Shown here: in pieces, positions 16,428 to 26,053 of the stretch
How positions within the stretch are numbered: the stretch's first letter is position 1
How the letters are laid out: each line of letters starts with the position of its first letter
Assembly: GCF_051860475.1 (NCBI RefSeq)
Contig: NZ_JBHYDW010000007.1
Span: 1-64,000, forward strand
Source of the DNA: Elioraea sp051860475
GTDB taxonomy: Bacteria > Pseudomonadota > Alphaproteobacteria > Acetobacterales > Acetobacteraceae
Reading direction: 5' to 3'
Length of the DNA: 64,000 nt
Made by a program: the position numbers and the translations under genes
The notes under the pieces: generated by a model
What the model was told of the DNA's origin: nothing
Databases searched by the model: none
What the model saw: the letters and a program-made list of their open reading frames with translations, nothing else

Positions 16428-17439
16428 CGCGACCGCGATGGTGCAGGCGGCGGCACTGGTCGAGGTCGAGGATCTCGCGCGCGACTTCGACGTCTCCAAG
16501 CCCTGGCTGTTCCGCATGCTTCAGGGCGACCGCAAGCGCATCCTGAAGGCGGTCGCCGGCGTGTCGTTCGACATTCCGAAGGGCACGACGCTGTCGCTGG
16601 TCGGCGAGTCGGGTTGCGGCAAGACCACCGTCGCGCGCCTGGTGGTGGGGCTCTATCCGCCGAGCCGCGGCCGCATCCGCTTCGACGGCGTGGACATGGC
16701 GAGTCTGACCTCGCGCGCCACCGCCGCGCCCGTGCGCAAGCGCATCCAGATGATCTTCCAGGACCCGTATGCGTCGCTCAATCCGCGCTGGCGCGTGCGT
16801 GACATCATCGCCGAGCCCATCCGGGCCTTCGGCCTGATCGCGGGTCGTGACGCGATCGAGGCGCGTGTCGCCGAGCTGCTGACGCAGGTGAAGCTGAGCC
16901 CGAAGGACGGCGAGAAGTATCCGCACGAGTTCTCGGGCGGGCAGCGCCAACGCATCTCGATCGCGCGCGCGCTGTCCTCCACGCCCGAGTTCCTGGTCTG
17001 CGACGAGCCGACGAGCGCGCTCGACGTTTCGGTACAGGCGCAGATCCTGAACCTGATGAAGGACCTCCAGCGCGAGCTGGGTCTTACCTACCTCTTCATC
17101 AGCCACAACCTTGCGGTGGTGCGGCACATGTCGGACCGCATCGGCGTGATGTATCTGGGCCGCATCGTCGAGTTGGCGCCGGGCGAGACGCTGTTCGCTC
17201 GGGCGCGCCACCCCTACACGCGGATGCTGCTGGACGCGATCCCGGACCTCGAGATGACGGGGCGTGCGCGCACGCCGGTGGGCGGCGAGGTGCCGAGCCC
17301 GATCGATCCGCCGCCCGGCTGCGCGTTCCACCCGCGCTGTCCGCTTGCGAATGCGCGTTGCAAGGTCGAGGTGCCCAGCCTGCGTGCGGTCGCTGACGCA
17401 CAAGTCGCGTGTCACGCGGTGGAAGAGGGAAGAACATGA
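16417..17439 (+). CDS. dppF: Peptide ABC transporter ATP-binding protein DppF
   Basis: A 340-residue ATPase that forms a heterodimer with DppD. Walker A GESGCGKTT, signature FSGGQRQRISIARAL, Walker B FLVCDEPTSALD, and the C-terminal four-cysteine motif CAFHPRCPLANARC near 309-322. The N-terminal segment LARDFDVSKPWLFRMLQGDRK is slightly longer than usual. Last gene of the operon; a GC-rich hairpin follows. Confidence 0.92.
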   Translation: MPPDATAMVQAAALVEVEDLARDFDVSKPWLFRMLQGDRKRILKAVAGVSFDIPKGTTLSLVGESGCGKTTVARLVVGLYPPSRGRIRFDGVDMASLTSRATAAPVRKRIQMIFQDPYASLNPRWRVRDIIAEPIRAFGLIAGRDAIEARVAELLTQVKLSPKDGEKYPHEFSGGQRQRISIARALSSTPEFLVCDEPTSALDVSVQAQILNLMKDLQRELGLTYLFISHNLAVVRHMSDRIGVMYLGRIVELAPGETLFARARHPYTRMLLDAIPDLEMTGRARTPVGGEVPSPIDPPPGCAFHPRCPLANARCKVEVPSLRAVADAQVACHAVEEGRT

Positions 17440-17510
17440 GAGCGGGGGGCCGCAAGGCCCCCGCGCCGGGCACCCTCCCGTTGGTCGGGAGCGACGCCCT
17501 GACGGGGGGT

Positions 17511-17533
17511 CCGGGGGGCCCATGGCCCCCCGG
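17511..17533 (+). terminator. Hairpin after the peptide transporter operon
   Basis: CCGGGGGGCC (17511-17520) and GGCCCCCCGG (17524-17533) form a 10-bp stem with a CAT loop. It lies 72 bases after the dppF stop, followed by CTCTGTTACTCT. Probably the operon terminator, though the T-run is weak. Confidence 0.5.
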
Positions 17534-17554
17534 GCTCTGTTACTCTGATCCTTG

Positions 17555-20080
17555 ATGCGTTCCGACTCCGCCGCAGCCCCGCTCGTCCTGCCCGCCCCGC
17601 CCTTCTGGGACGAGATGGTGGATGGCCGCGGCGCGGTCCGCACCCATTGGCGCAACGTTGCCGCGATGCTCGCGAGCCTCCCGCCCGGTGGTCTCGCCGA
17701 CCGCGCGTTGCGCCTCGACCGCGCCTTCGAGGAGGAAGGCATCACCACCCTGCTGCCCGCCGACCCGGGCGGCGCCACGGTCGAGCGCCCATGGCGTTGC
17801 GATCCCGTGCCGATGGTGCTCGCCGCGCACGAGTTCGCCGCGCTCGAATCAGGCCTCGCCCAGCGTGCACGCCTTCTCGCGGCCATTCTCGCCGACCTCT
17901 ACGGCCCGCAGCGCCTGCTCGCCGAAGGCGCGCTGCCGCCCGCACTGGTGTTCGCCAATCCCGGCTTCCTCCGCCCCTGCCGCACGCCTTCGCCGTCGCA
18001 ACCGGCGAGCCTGCACCTCATCGCCGCTGACCTCGTCCGCGGTCCGGATGGAGACTGGCGCGTGCTCGCGGACCGCACCGGTGCACCGAACGGCATCGGC
18101 TTTGCACGCGAGAACCGGCGCATGGTCGCGCGCACCATGCCGGAGGGGTTTCGCATCTCGCAGGTGCGCGAGCTGCGCCCGTTCTTCGAGCTCTGGAACG
18201 ATGCGCTGCAGCGTCTCGCGCCTTCGGGCGTGGCCAATCCGCGCATCGGCCTGCTCACGGCCGGCACGGTACACGAGACCTGGTTCGAGCACCTGTTCCT
18301 GTCGCGCGAGCTGGGGTTGGTGCTGGTCGAGGGCGCGGACCTCACCGCGCGAGACGGGCGGGTGTTCCTGAAGACCTTGAAGGGCCTGCAACGGGTCGAC
18401 GTGCTGCTGCGGCGCGTCGAGGGACGGCTGGTCGATCCGCTTGAGCTGACGCCCGACAGCGTGCTCGGCGTGGCCGGCCTGCTCGACGCGATGCGCGCCG
18501 ACGGGGTGCGCGTCGCGAACGACCCCGGCAGCCACCTCACTGAGGCGCCCGCGCTCGCAGCCTTCCTGCCCATGCTCGCCGAACGCCTGCTCGGCGAGGC
18601 GCTGCTGCTCGAGAGCGTGCCGACGCTCTGGCTCGGTGAGCCGGATGCCCTGCGCACCGTGCTCGCCGATCCGACGCGCTGGTTGATCCGCCCCGCGCTT
18701 GATGGCGCCGCGCCAGCGATCGCGGCGGCTGAACTGTCGGACGCGGCGCTGCTCGGCCTGCTCGATCGCGTGCGCGCAACTCCGCGGGCCTTTGCGGCGA
18801 CGCGCGCGATCCAACCCTCGGCGGCACCGGCGCTTGGCGAGGGCGGGCTTGCGCCGAAGCCGATCGTGCTGCGCCTGTTCATGCTCGCCGACGGATCCGG
18901 CGCCTGGCGCACGATGCCGGGCGGGCTCGCGCGCGTGATCGAGGAGGCGGATCGGCTGGCGGGTCGGCTGCCGCGCCGAGGCGTGGCGAAGGACGTCTGG
19001 GTGCTGAGCGGCGCGGAGGGAGAGATCGGCGGCATGCCACTTGTACCGCTCGGACCGCTGGCGATCCGCCGCACCGCTGCCGAGCTGCCGAGCCGCGCCG
19101 CCGACGATCTCTACTGGCTGGGCCGGCAGGTGGAGCGGATCGAGAACGCCGCCCGCCTTGTCCGCGCGATGCTCGCACGGCTCACGCGCGGCTGGCTGCT
19201 GCCGCACGACATCGTCGAGCTGCGCACGCTCGCGCACTGCCTGTCCGAGGCCGGCGTGATCAGCGAAGAAGCAGCCGCACTGCCTCCGGACGGCCAGGCA
19301 ATGCCGCGCGCGCTGATGGATGCTTGCCGGCGTCAGCGACCCCTCATGCTGATGTTCGACCGGGTGTTCCGGCTCGCGCGCGCGGTCCGCGATCGGCTCA
19401 CCGGCGACATGTGGGCAACGATCGCGCATCTCTCGGCCGAGGCGCGCGAGGCGACTGCTGCCGGCGCACGCGACTTCGACGCGCTCGCCCCCGCGACCGC
19501 CGCGATCATCCGTTTCTCGGCCGGCGTGTCCGGGATCGCCGCGGAGAACATGGTGCGCGGCGGAGGCTGGATCTTCCTCGATCTTGGTCGTCGCATCGAG
19601 CGCGCGGCCCATACCGCGCGTGATCTTGCCCACGCGCTGGATCAGCCCTTGCAGCGCGTGGAGGCAGGGCTGCGGCTCGCGCTCGAACTCTGCGACAGCG
19701 TGATCACCTATCGCAGCCGCTATCTCACGGTGCTTCAGTCCAGCCCGGTGCTCGACCTGGTGCTGGCCGACCCCTCGAATCCACGTGCGATCGCCTATCA
19801 GCTCTACCATGTCGAACGGCGTCTGGCCGAGGTCGGGGGGGCACCGGAAGGCGACCTCGCGATGGTCGCCGGACGCCTGCGCGCCGAGGTGGAGGCCATG
19901 GTGGAGCGTGTCGCCTCGGCCGAGGAGCCGGCACTCGAGGCCATCATCCTGCCGACCAACCTGCGCGAGTTCGCCGCCGCCATCGCTGCGCTCTCGGATG
20001 CGATCGCGCGGCGCTACTTCTCCCACGTTCCGGCCACCCAGTCGCTCGGCTTCGGCGACGAGGAGCAGGTGGAGGGATGA
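17555..20080 (+). CDS. Circularly permuted ATP-grasp / alpha-E (DUF403) fusion protein
   Basis: About 841 residues. Residues 1-500 match the circularly permuted ATP-grasp family (DLYGPQRLLAEGALPPALVFANPGFLRP; DLVRGPDGDWRVLADRTGAPNGIGFARENR; RVFLKTLKGLQRVDVLLRRV), an ATP-dependent carboxylate-amine ligase fold. From about 510 the helical alpha-E domain begins (RAADDLYWLGRQVERIENAARLVRAML). In many bacteria these are separate adjacent genes; here they are one chain. They are known to co-occur with transglutaminase-like proteins, as here, and are thought to make or modify a peptide conjugate; the product is unknown. The ATG at 17555 is preferred over an adjoining TTG. Confidence 0.85.
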   Translation: MRSDSAAAPLVLPAPPFWDEMVDGRGAVRTHWRNVAAMLASLPPGGLADRALRLDRAFEEEGITTLLPADPGGATVERPWRCDPVPMVLAAHEFAALESGLAQRARLLAAILADLYGPQRLLAEGALPPALVFANPGFLRPCRTPSPSQPASLHLIAADLVRGPDGDWRVLADRTGAPNGIGFARENRRMVARTMPEGFRISQVRELRPFFELWNDALQRLAPSGVANPRIGLLTAGTVHETWFEHLFLSRELGLVLVEGADLTARDGRVFLKTLKGLQRVDVLLRRVEGRLVDPLELTPDSVLGVAGLLDAMRADGVRVANDPGSHLTEAPALAAFLPMLAERLLGEALLLESVPTLWLGEPDALRTVLADPTRWLIRPALDGAAPAIAAAELSDAALLGLLDRVRATPRAFAATRAIQPSAAPALGEGGLAPKPIVLRLFMLADGSGAWRTMPGGLARVIEEADRLAGRLPRRGVAKDVWVLSGAEGEIGGMPLVPLGPLAIRRTAAELPSRAADDLYWLGRQVERIENAARLVRAMLARLTRGWLLPHDIVELRTLAHCLSEAGVISEEAAALPPDGQAMPRALMDACRRQRPLMLMFDRVFRLARAVRDRLTGDMWATIAHLSAEAREATAAGARDFDALAPATAAIIRFSAGVSGIAAENMVRGGGWIFLDLGRRIERAAHTARDLAHALDQPLQRVEAGLRLALELCDSVITYRSRYLTVLQSSPVLDLVLADPSNPRAIAYQLYHVERRLAEVGGAPEGDLAMVAGRLRAEVEAMVERVASAEEPALEAIILPTNLREFAAAIAALSDAIARRYFSHVPATQSLGFGDEEQVEG

Positions 20081-20967
20081 GGTACCGCGTCAGTCACGTC
20101 ACGACCTATCTCTACGGCGAGGCAGTCGATCTCGCTGCGCATCTGCTGCACCTGACCCCACGACCGCTGCCGGGGCAGCATGTCATCGCATCCTCGCTCG
20201 TCGCCGAGCCGCGGCACGGGCGATCCGCAAGCGCGGTTGATTATTTTGGAAACCATACGACATGGCTGTTCATGGTCGAGCCGCATGCCGAGTTCCGCGT
20301 CAGCCTCACCGCCGAGGTGGAGGCGTCGTTCGCACCGCCTCCGCCTGCCGGCATCACGCCGCCCTGGGAATGCGTGCGTGACGCGGCCGCACGCGGCGGA
20401 CCGGACGCCTGGTGCGCCGCCGAGTTCGTCTTCGGCACGGCGATGGCGCCGGGTGACCCCGCCGTCGGAGCCTATGTCGCGCCGTCCTTCCCGCCCGGCA
20501 GGCCCGTGCTGGAGGCGCTGCTGGAGCTGAACGCCCGCATCTGCAACGACTTCATCTTCCGCACCGGTGTGACCACACTGTCAACGCCGGTGACGCAGGT
20601 GCTGCTCAGCCGCGCGGGTGTATGCCAGGACTTCGCACATCTGATGATCGCAGGGCTGCGCTGGCTTGGCCTGCCGGCGCGCTACGTCTCCGGCTACATC
20701 CGCACGCGCCCGCGCCACGGCGAGCACAAGCGGCGCGGCGCGGACCAGTCCCATGCCTGGGTGGGCTGCTGGCTTGGCCCCGAGCACGGCTGGGTCGATC
20801 TCGACCCCACCAACGATCTCGTGGTGCGCGACGAGCACGTCGTGCTTGGCTGGGGGCGCGACTACGCAGATGTCTCGCCGGTCCGTGGTGTGATCCTCGG
20901 TGGCGGGCGCCACGGGCTGACGGTCAGTGTCGATCTCGACCCGATCGAGGGCGCAGCGCTTCCGTAG
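20077..20967 (+). CDS. Transglutaminase-like cysteine protease family protein
   Basis: A 296-residue protein, cytosolic by lack of a signal peptide. The N-terminal bacterial transglutaminase-associated domain (MRYRVSHVTTYLYGEAVDLA) precedes the core, where the catalytic triad can be placed at Cys in AGVCQDFAH (about 183), His in SHAWVGCWL (about 226) and Asp in WVDLDPTND (about 243). Overlaps the ATP-grasp/alpha-E gene by ATGA, so they are co-translated. Family knowledge suggests it cleaves or transfers the amide bond formed by the ATP-grasp partner. Confidence 0.87.
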   Translation: MRYRVSHVTTYLYGEAVDLAAHLLHLTPRPLPGQHVIASSLVAEPRHGRSASAVDYFGNHTTWLFMVEPHAEFRVSLTAEVEASFAPPPPAGITPPWECVRDAAARGGPDAWCAAEFVFGTAMAPGDPAVGAYVAPSFPPGRPVLEALLELNARICNDFIFRTGVTTLSTPVTQVLLSRAGVCQDFAHLMIAGLRWLGLPARYVSGYIRTRPRHGEHKRRGADQSHAWVGCWLGPEHGWVDLDPTNDLVVRDEHVVLGWGRDYADVSPVRGVILGGGRHGLTVSVDLDPIEGAALP

Positions 20968-20980
20968 CGGCCGTGCTGGC

Positions 20981-22054
20981 TCAGTCGACGACAACGATCT
21001 GGTGCGGATCGAGCGTGAGCCAGACCGATTGGCCGACCTCGTGCACCTGTGCCGGCGGGGCGCTGACGCGGAGCTCGATCGCGCTGTCGCGTGGGCGTAG
21101 GACGTAGTCCCAGGTCTCGCCGAGATAGACCCGGCGCATCACCTCGGCGGGGAGCACGGCATGGCCGTTCGGGTCCAGGGGCGACGTCTCACGGATCGCC
21201 ATGCTCTGCGGCCGCACCGACAGCAGCACCGCGCCGTCACTGCGTTCGAGTGGCACGGCCAGGCGCGAGGCCGCGATCGCCACCGTGTCAAACACGATCT
21301 CGCCGTTCGCCAGCCGCGCCTCGATCAGGTTGGTACGGCCGATGAAGCCGGCGACGAAGCGCGTGCGCGGGCGGGTATACAGCAGGTGCGGCGCGTCCAC
21401 CTGCTCGATCCGGCCGGCGTTCATCACCGCGATCCGGTCGGAGGTTGCCATCGCCTCGGCCTGGTCATGCGTGACATAGACCGTGGTGATGCGGAACTCG
21501 TCGTGCAGGCGGCGGATCTCGAAGCGCATCTCCTCGCGCAGGTTCGCATCGAGATTCGACAGTGGCTCGTCCAGCAGCATCACCGCCGGCTCCACCACGA
21601 TCGCGCGGGCCAGCGCCACGCGCTGCTGCTGCCCGCCCGACAGCTCCGAGGGATAGCGGCCGGCGAGATGGCGCATCTGCACGACGTCGAGGATCGACTC
21701 GACCCGGTTGCGGATCTCGGCCTTCGGCAGCTTGCGCAGTTCGAGCCCGAAGGCGACGTTCTCGGCCACGGTCATGTTCGGCCAGATCGCGTAGCTCTGG
21801 AAGATCATCGACATGCCGCGGCGCTCGGGCGGCAGGACCGAACCCGGTGCCGAGAGCACCTTCCCGTCGATCTCGATCGTGCCGGCATCGGGGGGGATGA
21901 AGCCCGCGATCATCCGCAGCGTCGTCGTCTTGCCGCAGCCCGAGGGGCCGAGCAGCGAGACGAACTCGCCCTCTTCGAGGGTCAGGTCGATCGCATCCAC
22001 GACGGTCAGCCGGCCATAGACCTTGGTCAGACCGTTCAGGATCAGTCGCGGCAC
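20981..22054 (-). CDS. Fbp-type ABC transporter ATP-binding protein
   Basis: A 357-residue ATPase of the ferric/spermidine/sulfate group. Walker A GPSGCGKTT (about 36-44), Q-loop MIFQSYAIWPNMTV, signature LSGGQQQRVALARAI, Walker B VMLLDEPLSNLD, and a C-terminal TOBE-like domain (SVRPQSMAI). The start is a GTG at 22054, two bases after the permease stop. It is last in a binding protein-permease-ATPase operon and convergent with the transglutaminase gene. Confidence 0.88.
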   Translation of the reverse strand: MPRLILNGLTKVYGRLTVVDAIDLTLEEGEFVSLLGPSGCGKTTTLRMIAGFIPPDAGTIEIDGKVLSAPGSVLPPERRGMSMIFQSYAIWPNMTVAENVAFGLELRKLPKAEIRNRVESILDVVQMRHLAGRYPSELSGGQQQRVALARAIVVEPAVMLLDEPLSNLDANLREEMRFEIRRLHDEFRITTVYVTHDQAEAMATSDRIAVMNAGRIEQVDAPHLLYTRPRTRFVAGFIGRTNLIEARLANGEIVFDTVAIAASRLAVPLERSDGAVLLSVRPQSMAIRETSPLDPNGHAVLPAEVMRRVYLGETWDYVLRPRDSAIELRVSAPPAQVHEVGQSVWLTLDPHQIVVVD

Positions 22055-22056
22055 GC

Positions 22057-23811
22057 TCAGCCCCTCCGCAACATGAAGTCGCGCCCGAGCAGCTTCATGC
22101 CGACACCGACGAAGGCCATGGTGATCACCAGCAGGATGCCGCCGAAGGCCGCAAGCACCTCGAAATTACCGGCCTCGCTCATGTCGTAGAGCAGCACCGC
22201 CATGGTGCGCGTGCGCGGGCCGACCAGGAAGATCGCGGCGGAGAGTTCCCGCGAGGCGACGATGAACACGATCAGCCAGCCGCCAAGCAGTGCCTTGCGC
22301 ACCAGTGGTGTGGTGATCCGCCAGACCGCGTGCAGCCGTCCACTGCCCAGGATGCGCGCAGCCTCCTCCATCTCCGGGTGCACCGCGCGGATTGCGGCCG
22401 CGGAGTTCGCATAGGCAATCGGCAGGAAACGTGCGGCGAAGGCGAGGATGATCAGCGCCGCCGTGCCGTAGAGGGCGAGCGGCGGCGCGGCATAGGCGGC
22501 GTAGAAGCCGATCGCCATGACGATGCCGGGGATCACGAACGGCGCCATCGCGACGAAGGCAAGCGCATCGCCGAACCGCACCAGGCGGCGGTTGACGATG
22601 TAGGCGATCAGCAGTGCGAGCACGACCGCCAGGCTCGCCGCTGCCGCCGAGAACCACACCGTGTTCCACACCGACTGCATCGCCATCTCGTGCTCGAAGA
22701 TCAGCAGCCGGTAGTTCGCCAGGGTGAGATTGTCGAGCGCGAAGCCGCGGCCCCACGCCTTGGCAAAGGAGGCCTGGACGAGCACGAACAGCGGCATCGC
22801 CACCGCGAGCAGACCAACGCCGGCGCACCAGGCGAACAGCACCCAGCGCCAGGGGCCGAGCTGGATCGGCCGGCGCTCTCCGCCCTTGCCGGTCTGCGAC
22901 ACGAATCCCTTGCGTGCGAGCACGAGCTTCTGCACGGCGATCAATCCGGCGGTGATCATCAGCAGCGGCATGGCATAGGCGGCCGCGACCTCGACGCGCA
23001 CGGGCCACTCGAAGAACTGCCAGAGCTGGGTCGTGACGACGTTGAGGCGTGCCGGGATGCCGAGGATGGCCGGCACGCCGAACAGCGAGATCGCCTCGAG
23101 GAACACCAGAATGAACCCACCCAGGATCGCAGGCAGCACGAGCGGGATCGAGATACGCCGCATCGCCGTCCACGTGCCCGCGCCGAGAATGTTCGCCGCG
23201 TCCTCCATCTCGGATGAGACCAGGTCGAGCGCAGCCTTGACGAAGATGAACACCAGCGGGAACGAGTTCAGTGCGATGACGAGCGTGATGCCCTCGAACG
23301 AGAAGATGTTGAACAGTGGTGCTTCGGAGCCGGTCAGCGCGCGCCAGTACAGGTTGACGAAGCCGGAGTTGGGGCCCGCGAGCAGGATCCAGCCGATCGC
23401 GCTGAGGTAGGGCGGCAGAATGAACGCACCGAGCACGGTCGCCCAGGTCAGGCCCTTGCCCGGCATGTCTGTGCGCGACACTGCCCAGGCCATCGGCACC
23501 GCCAGGATCACGGCCAGTGTCGCCGAGGCAAGCCCCAGCAGCAGCGAATTCACCAGCGCGTTGATGTAGCGCTCGCGCCCATAGGCGAAGGCGTAGTTCG
23601 CGAGCGTGAAGGCCCCCGTGCGTTGCTCCTCGAAGCTGACAATGAACAGCTTCGCCAGCGGGAATGCGACCAGGAACAGCAGCACGCCGATCAGCACGAT
23701 CCACAGCAGCATGACCGGCTCGACGTTGCGCAGCCGGCCACGCATGGTGATTCGCGACGGTACTGCTGTGCCGCCCGCCATCCTGGCGGAGAGGGCTCCA
23801 CTGTCAGCCAT
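22057..23811 (-). CDS. Fbp-type ABC transporter permease, two fused permease domains
   Basis: A 584-residue inner-membrane protein with about twelve helices and two EAA loops: EMEDAANILGAGTWTAMRRI near 215 and EMEEAARILGSGRLHAVWRI near 500. The internal duplication is the FbpB/AfuB arrangement, one chain providing both halves of the channel. An N-terminal cytoplasmic segment of about 30 residues precedes the first helix. Two bases separate its stop from the ATPase gene. Confidence 0.88.
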   Translation of the reverse strand: MADSGALSARMAGGTAVPSRITMRGRLRNVEPVMLLWIVLIGVLLFLVAFPLAKLFIVSFEEQRTGAFTLANYAFAYGRERYINALVNSLLLGLASATLAVILAVPMAWAVSRTDMPGKGLTWATVLGAFILPPYLSAIGWILLAGPNSGFVNLYWRALTGSEAPLFNIFSFEGITLVIALNSFPLVFIFVKAALDLVSSEMEDAANILGAGTWTAMRRISIPLVLPAILGGFILVFLEAISLFGVPAILGIPARLNVVTTQLWQFFEWPVRVEVAAAYAMPLLMITAGLIAVQKLVLARKGFVSQTGKGGERRPIQLGPWRWVLFAWCAGVGLLAVAMPLFVLVQASFAKAWGRGFALDNLTLANYRLLIFEHEMAMQSVWNTVWFSAAAASLAVVLALLIAYIVNRRLVRFGDALAFVAMAPFVIPGIVMAIGFYAAYAAPPLALYGTAALIILAFAARFLPIAYANSAAAIRAVHPEMEEAARILGSGRLHAVWRITTPLVRKALLGGWLIVFIVASRELSAAIFLVGPRTRTMAVLLYDMSEAGNFEVLAAFGGILLVITMAFVGVGMKLLGRDFMLRRG

Positions 23812-23885
23812 GATCGTCAGAGCAGGGCGCCAGCCGCGGCGGCCCTGCCGCGTGACACGGCCGCCGCATGGTCCTCACGTCGCCC

Positions 23886-24950
23886 TCACACGCCGAAGAT
23901 GTCGCGCCAGATCTCGCGGACCTCGGGAATGCCCTTCTCGACCTCCTCGGCCGTCGGTGTCATCGCGACGAACTGGTCGAGCGCCTTGGCACCATCGGGG
24001 GCCGGCACCTCCGGCCGGAGCGACTCGCCGAAGTACCTGCGGACCGTCTGCGAGTAGGTCGTTCCGGCAAAATACTCCATGAACAGCTTCGCCGCGTTCG
24101 GGTTCGGCGCAGTCTTCAGGGCCCCGCTCGGCGCGGGGACCATCAGCGTCCCATCGGTCGGGTAGATCAGTGCCAGCGGATTGCCGCGCGAGATGCTGAG
24201 CAGCGACGTCGCCGACGGCATTCCGACGCCGATCGTCCGCTCGCCCGAATTCAGCACGGTGACGGGATCGGCCGCGGAGCGCCCGATCTGCGGCTTGTTG
24301 CGCTCGAACGCCTTCAGGTAGTCGAGGCCGTACATCTTGCGCATCATGACGGCCCAGGAACCAATCGCGCCACTGAAGCCTGGGTGGCCGATCGAGAGCT
24401 GGTCCTTCCATTTCGGATCGAGGATGTCCTGCCAGGATTTTGGCGCCTCGGCCTCGGTGACGCGGTCGGTGCGGCGCCCAAGCATGTAGAGCGCGAGGTA
24501 GGTGACCTGGAACATCCCGTCCGGATCGCTGAGGTCGCGCACCACCTTCAACATCCCTTCAGCGTTGCGCGGCCGGTACTCCAGCAGATGGCCCTCGCGC
24601 TTGAGGAACGTCAGGTGGCTCTGGTCGACCGAACTGAACACGTCGCATTGCTGCACGCGCGCGCGCATGTCCTGCGAGAGGCGCTGGAACGCGACCTGCG
24701 AGGTGCTGCGCACGACATTCACCCGTACGCCCGGATAGCGTTCGGTGAAGGCGCGGCCGATCGCCTCGGACGGCTCGGCCTGCATCTGGCCCGTGTACCA
24801 GGTCAGCTGCCCCTCGCGCTGTGCGGCGGCGTAGAGGTCGCGCTCGTGTGCCGGCATGTCCTGTGCGGCCACATGCCGGGACGGAAGAATCGCGGCAGCG
24901 CCGACCCCGGCGGCACCGGCGAGAAGGCCTCGCTTGGTCAGTCCGTTCAT
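23886..24950 (-). CDS. Fbp-type ABC transporter substrate-binding protein
   Basis: 354 residues from the ATG at 24950, chosen for the GGGAGGA upstream and for the signal sequence it exposes (KRGLLAGAAGVGAAAILPSR). Extracellular solute-binding family 1 landmarks: QLTWYTGQMQAEPSEAIGRAF and YPGVRVNVVRSTSQ. Iron-binding FbpA proteins usually show a neighbouring Tyr-Tyr pair near the C-terminal lobe; here only separated tyrosines are seen (TTYSQTVRRYFG), so the ligand may be iron or another small anion or organic acid. First gene of the operon; divergent from the TIM-barrel gene. Confidence 0.82.
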   Translation of the reverse strand: MNGLTKRGLLAGAAGVGAAAILPSRHVAAQDMPAHERDLYAAAQREGQLTWYTGQMQAEPSEAIGRAFTERYPGVRVNVVRSTSQVAFQRLSQDMRARVQQCDVFSSVDQSHLTFLKREGHLLEYRPRNAEGMLKVVRDLSDPDGMFQVTYLALYMLGRRTDRVTEAEAPKSWQDILDPKWKDQLSIGHPGFSGAIGSWAVMMRKMYGLDYLKAFERNKPQIGRSAADPVTVLNSGERTIGVGMPSATSLLSISRGNPLALIYPTDGTLMVPAPSGALKTAPNPNAAKLFMEYFAGTTYSQTVRRYFGESLRPEVPAPDGAKALDQFVAMTPTAEEVEKGIPEVREIWRDIFGV

Positions 24951-25019
24951 GATGTCGGTTCCTCCCGTTTCTGGGCGCCTGTGCGCTCTGAGCGACACGT
25001 TGCCAGCGAGCAGCATGGG

Positions 25020-25033
25020 TGTAAACTGTAAAC
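25020..25033. promoter_or_regulatory. Tandem TGTAAAC repeat in the divergent fbp / isomerase promoter region
   Basis: TGTAAAC occurs twice head to tail without spacer, an AT-rich patch in otherwise very GC-rich DNA, 70 bases before the binding-protein start and 91 before the divergent isomerase start. It may be a regulator site; no factor can be named. Confidence 0.3.
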
Positions 25034-25123
25034 ACTGCGACGTGACGTGCCGGACGCAACGGAGCAGATTGCCGCAGCGCAGCCGCGGCGTCGTGCCGCG
25101 GACGCACGAAGGGAGGACGGCGA

Positions 25124-25954
25124 ATGGATCTGCTCGACCGGATCGGCGTGGATGTTGGTCGCCGGCTGAGGCTCGAGGATGCGATCGAGTGGGCGGCGAA
25201 GAACGGCGTGCGCTACATCGACATCCAGCTCGACACCGGGGCGAACGCGGTCAACACCTTCGATGATGCGCGTGCGCGCGGCATCCGCGCGGCACTCGAG
25301 AAGCACGGCGTGCATCTTGGCCTGCATACGCTGTCCGCCGTCAACGTGGCCGAGTACTCGCCATTCCTCTCCGAGGCGGTCGACACGTACATGAAGGCCT
25401 ATATCGACGCAGCACCCCGGCTCGGCGCCCAGTCGATCGTCGTGCATGCCGGCTACCATTTCACCGCCGATGTGACGATGCGCATGGAGGCGGGGCTCGA
25501 GCGGCTCAAGCGCATGGTCGCCTATGCCGAGACCAGGGGCGCGTTGCTGCTGCTGGAGAACCTCAACACGGAGCCCGCCGACGCCGAAGTGCACTACCTC
25601 GCCCACACGGTTGAGGAGTGGCGCAGCTACTACGAGGCCATCGACAGCCCCGCCTTCGCGCTGTCCTTCACCGCCAATCACGCGCATCTCCTGCCCGAGG
25701 GGGTCGAGGGCTTTGTTGCCGCGATCCCGATGCACCGCGTGGTCGAGGTCCGGCTCGCCGACTGCTTCCGCAACGGCCACGAGCAGCATCTCGTGCCCGG
25801 CGAGGGCGACTTCGATTTCGGCGCGATGTTCAGGCTGATCGAGGACACCGGTTTCAAGGGCCACTACATGAACGCGTTCGGCACGCTGGACGACATGCAG
25901 GCCTCGCGCGCCCGCCTGGTCACGCTTGCGCGTGCCGCCGGCGTCACGACCTGA
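25124..25954 (+). CDS. Sugar phosphate isomerase/epimerase-like TIM-barrel protein
   Basis: A 276-residue cytosolic enzyme of the xylose isomerase-like TIM-barrel (AP endonuclease family 2) superfamily. Strand-end residues that normally bind a divalent metal are visible: Glu in LLLENLN (about 145), the His of IVVHAGYH (about 110), Asp in VRLADCF and His/Glu in the loop around GHEQHLVPGEGDFDF. GGAGG lies ahead of the start. Substrate is unknown; divergent placement from the Fbp-type importer hints that it may act on the imported compound, but this is only positional. Confidence 0.75.
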   Translation: MDLLDRIGVDVGRRLRLEDAIEWAAKNGVRYIDIQLDTGANAVNTFDDARARGIRAALEKHGVHLGLHTLSAVNVAEYSPFLSEAVDTYMKAYIDAAPRLGAQSIVVHAGYHFTADVTMRMEAGLERLKRMVAYAETRGALLLLENLNTEPADAEVHYLAHTVEEWRSYYEAIDSPAFALSFTANHAHLLPEGVEGFVAAIPMHRVVEVRLADCFRNGHEQHLVPGEGDFDFGAMFRLIEDTGFKGHYMNAFGTLDDMQASRARLVTLARAAGVTT

Positions 25955-26053
25955 CATCCTTGGCCGAGGCACCCCTTCCGGCGGCAGACCGAAAACCCTT
26001 GCCGGCACACCGGCGAACGTGCACGCTGCCTGCATCGTTCCGCGGAGGTGCAG

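Noticed and set aside
23886..24950. Firm naming as FbpA (ferric iron binding)
   Set aside because: The adjacent tyrosine pair typical of ferric-binding proteins is not seen, so the ligand was left open.
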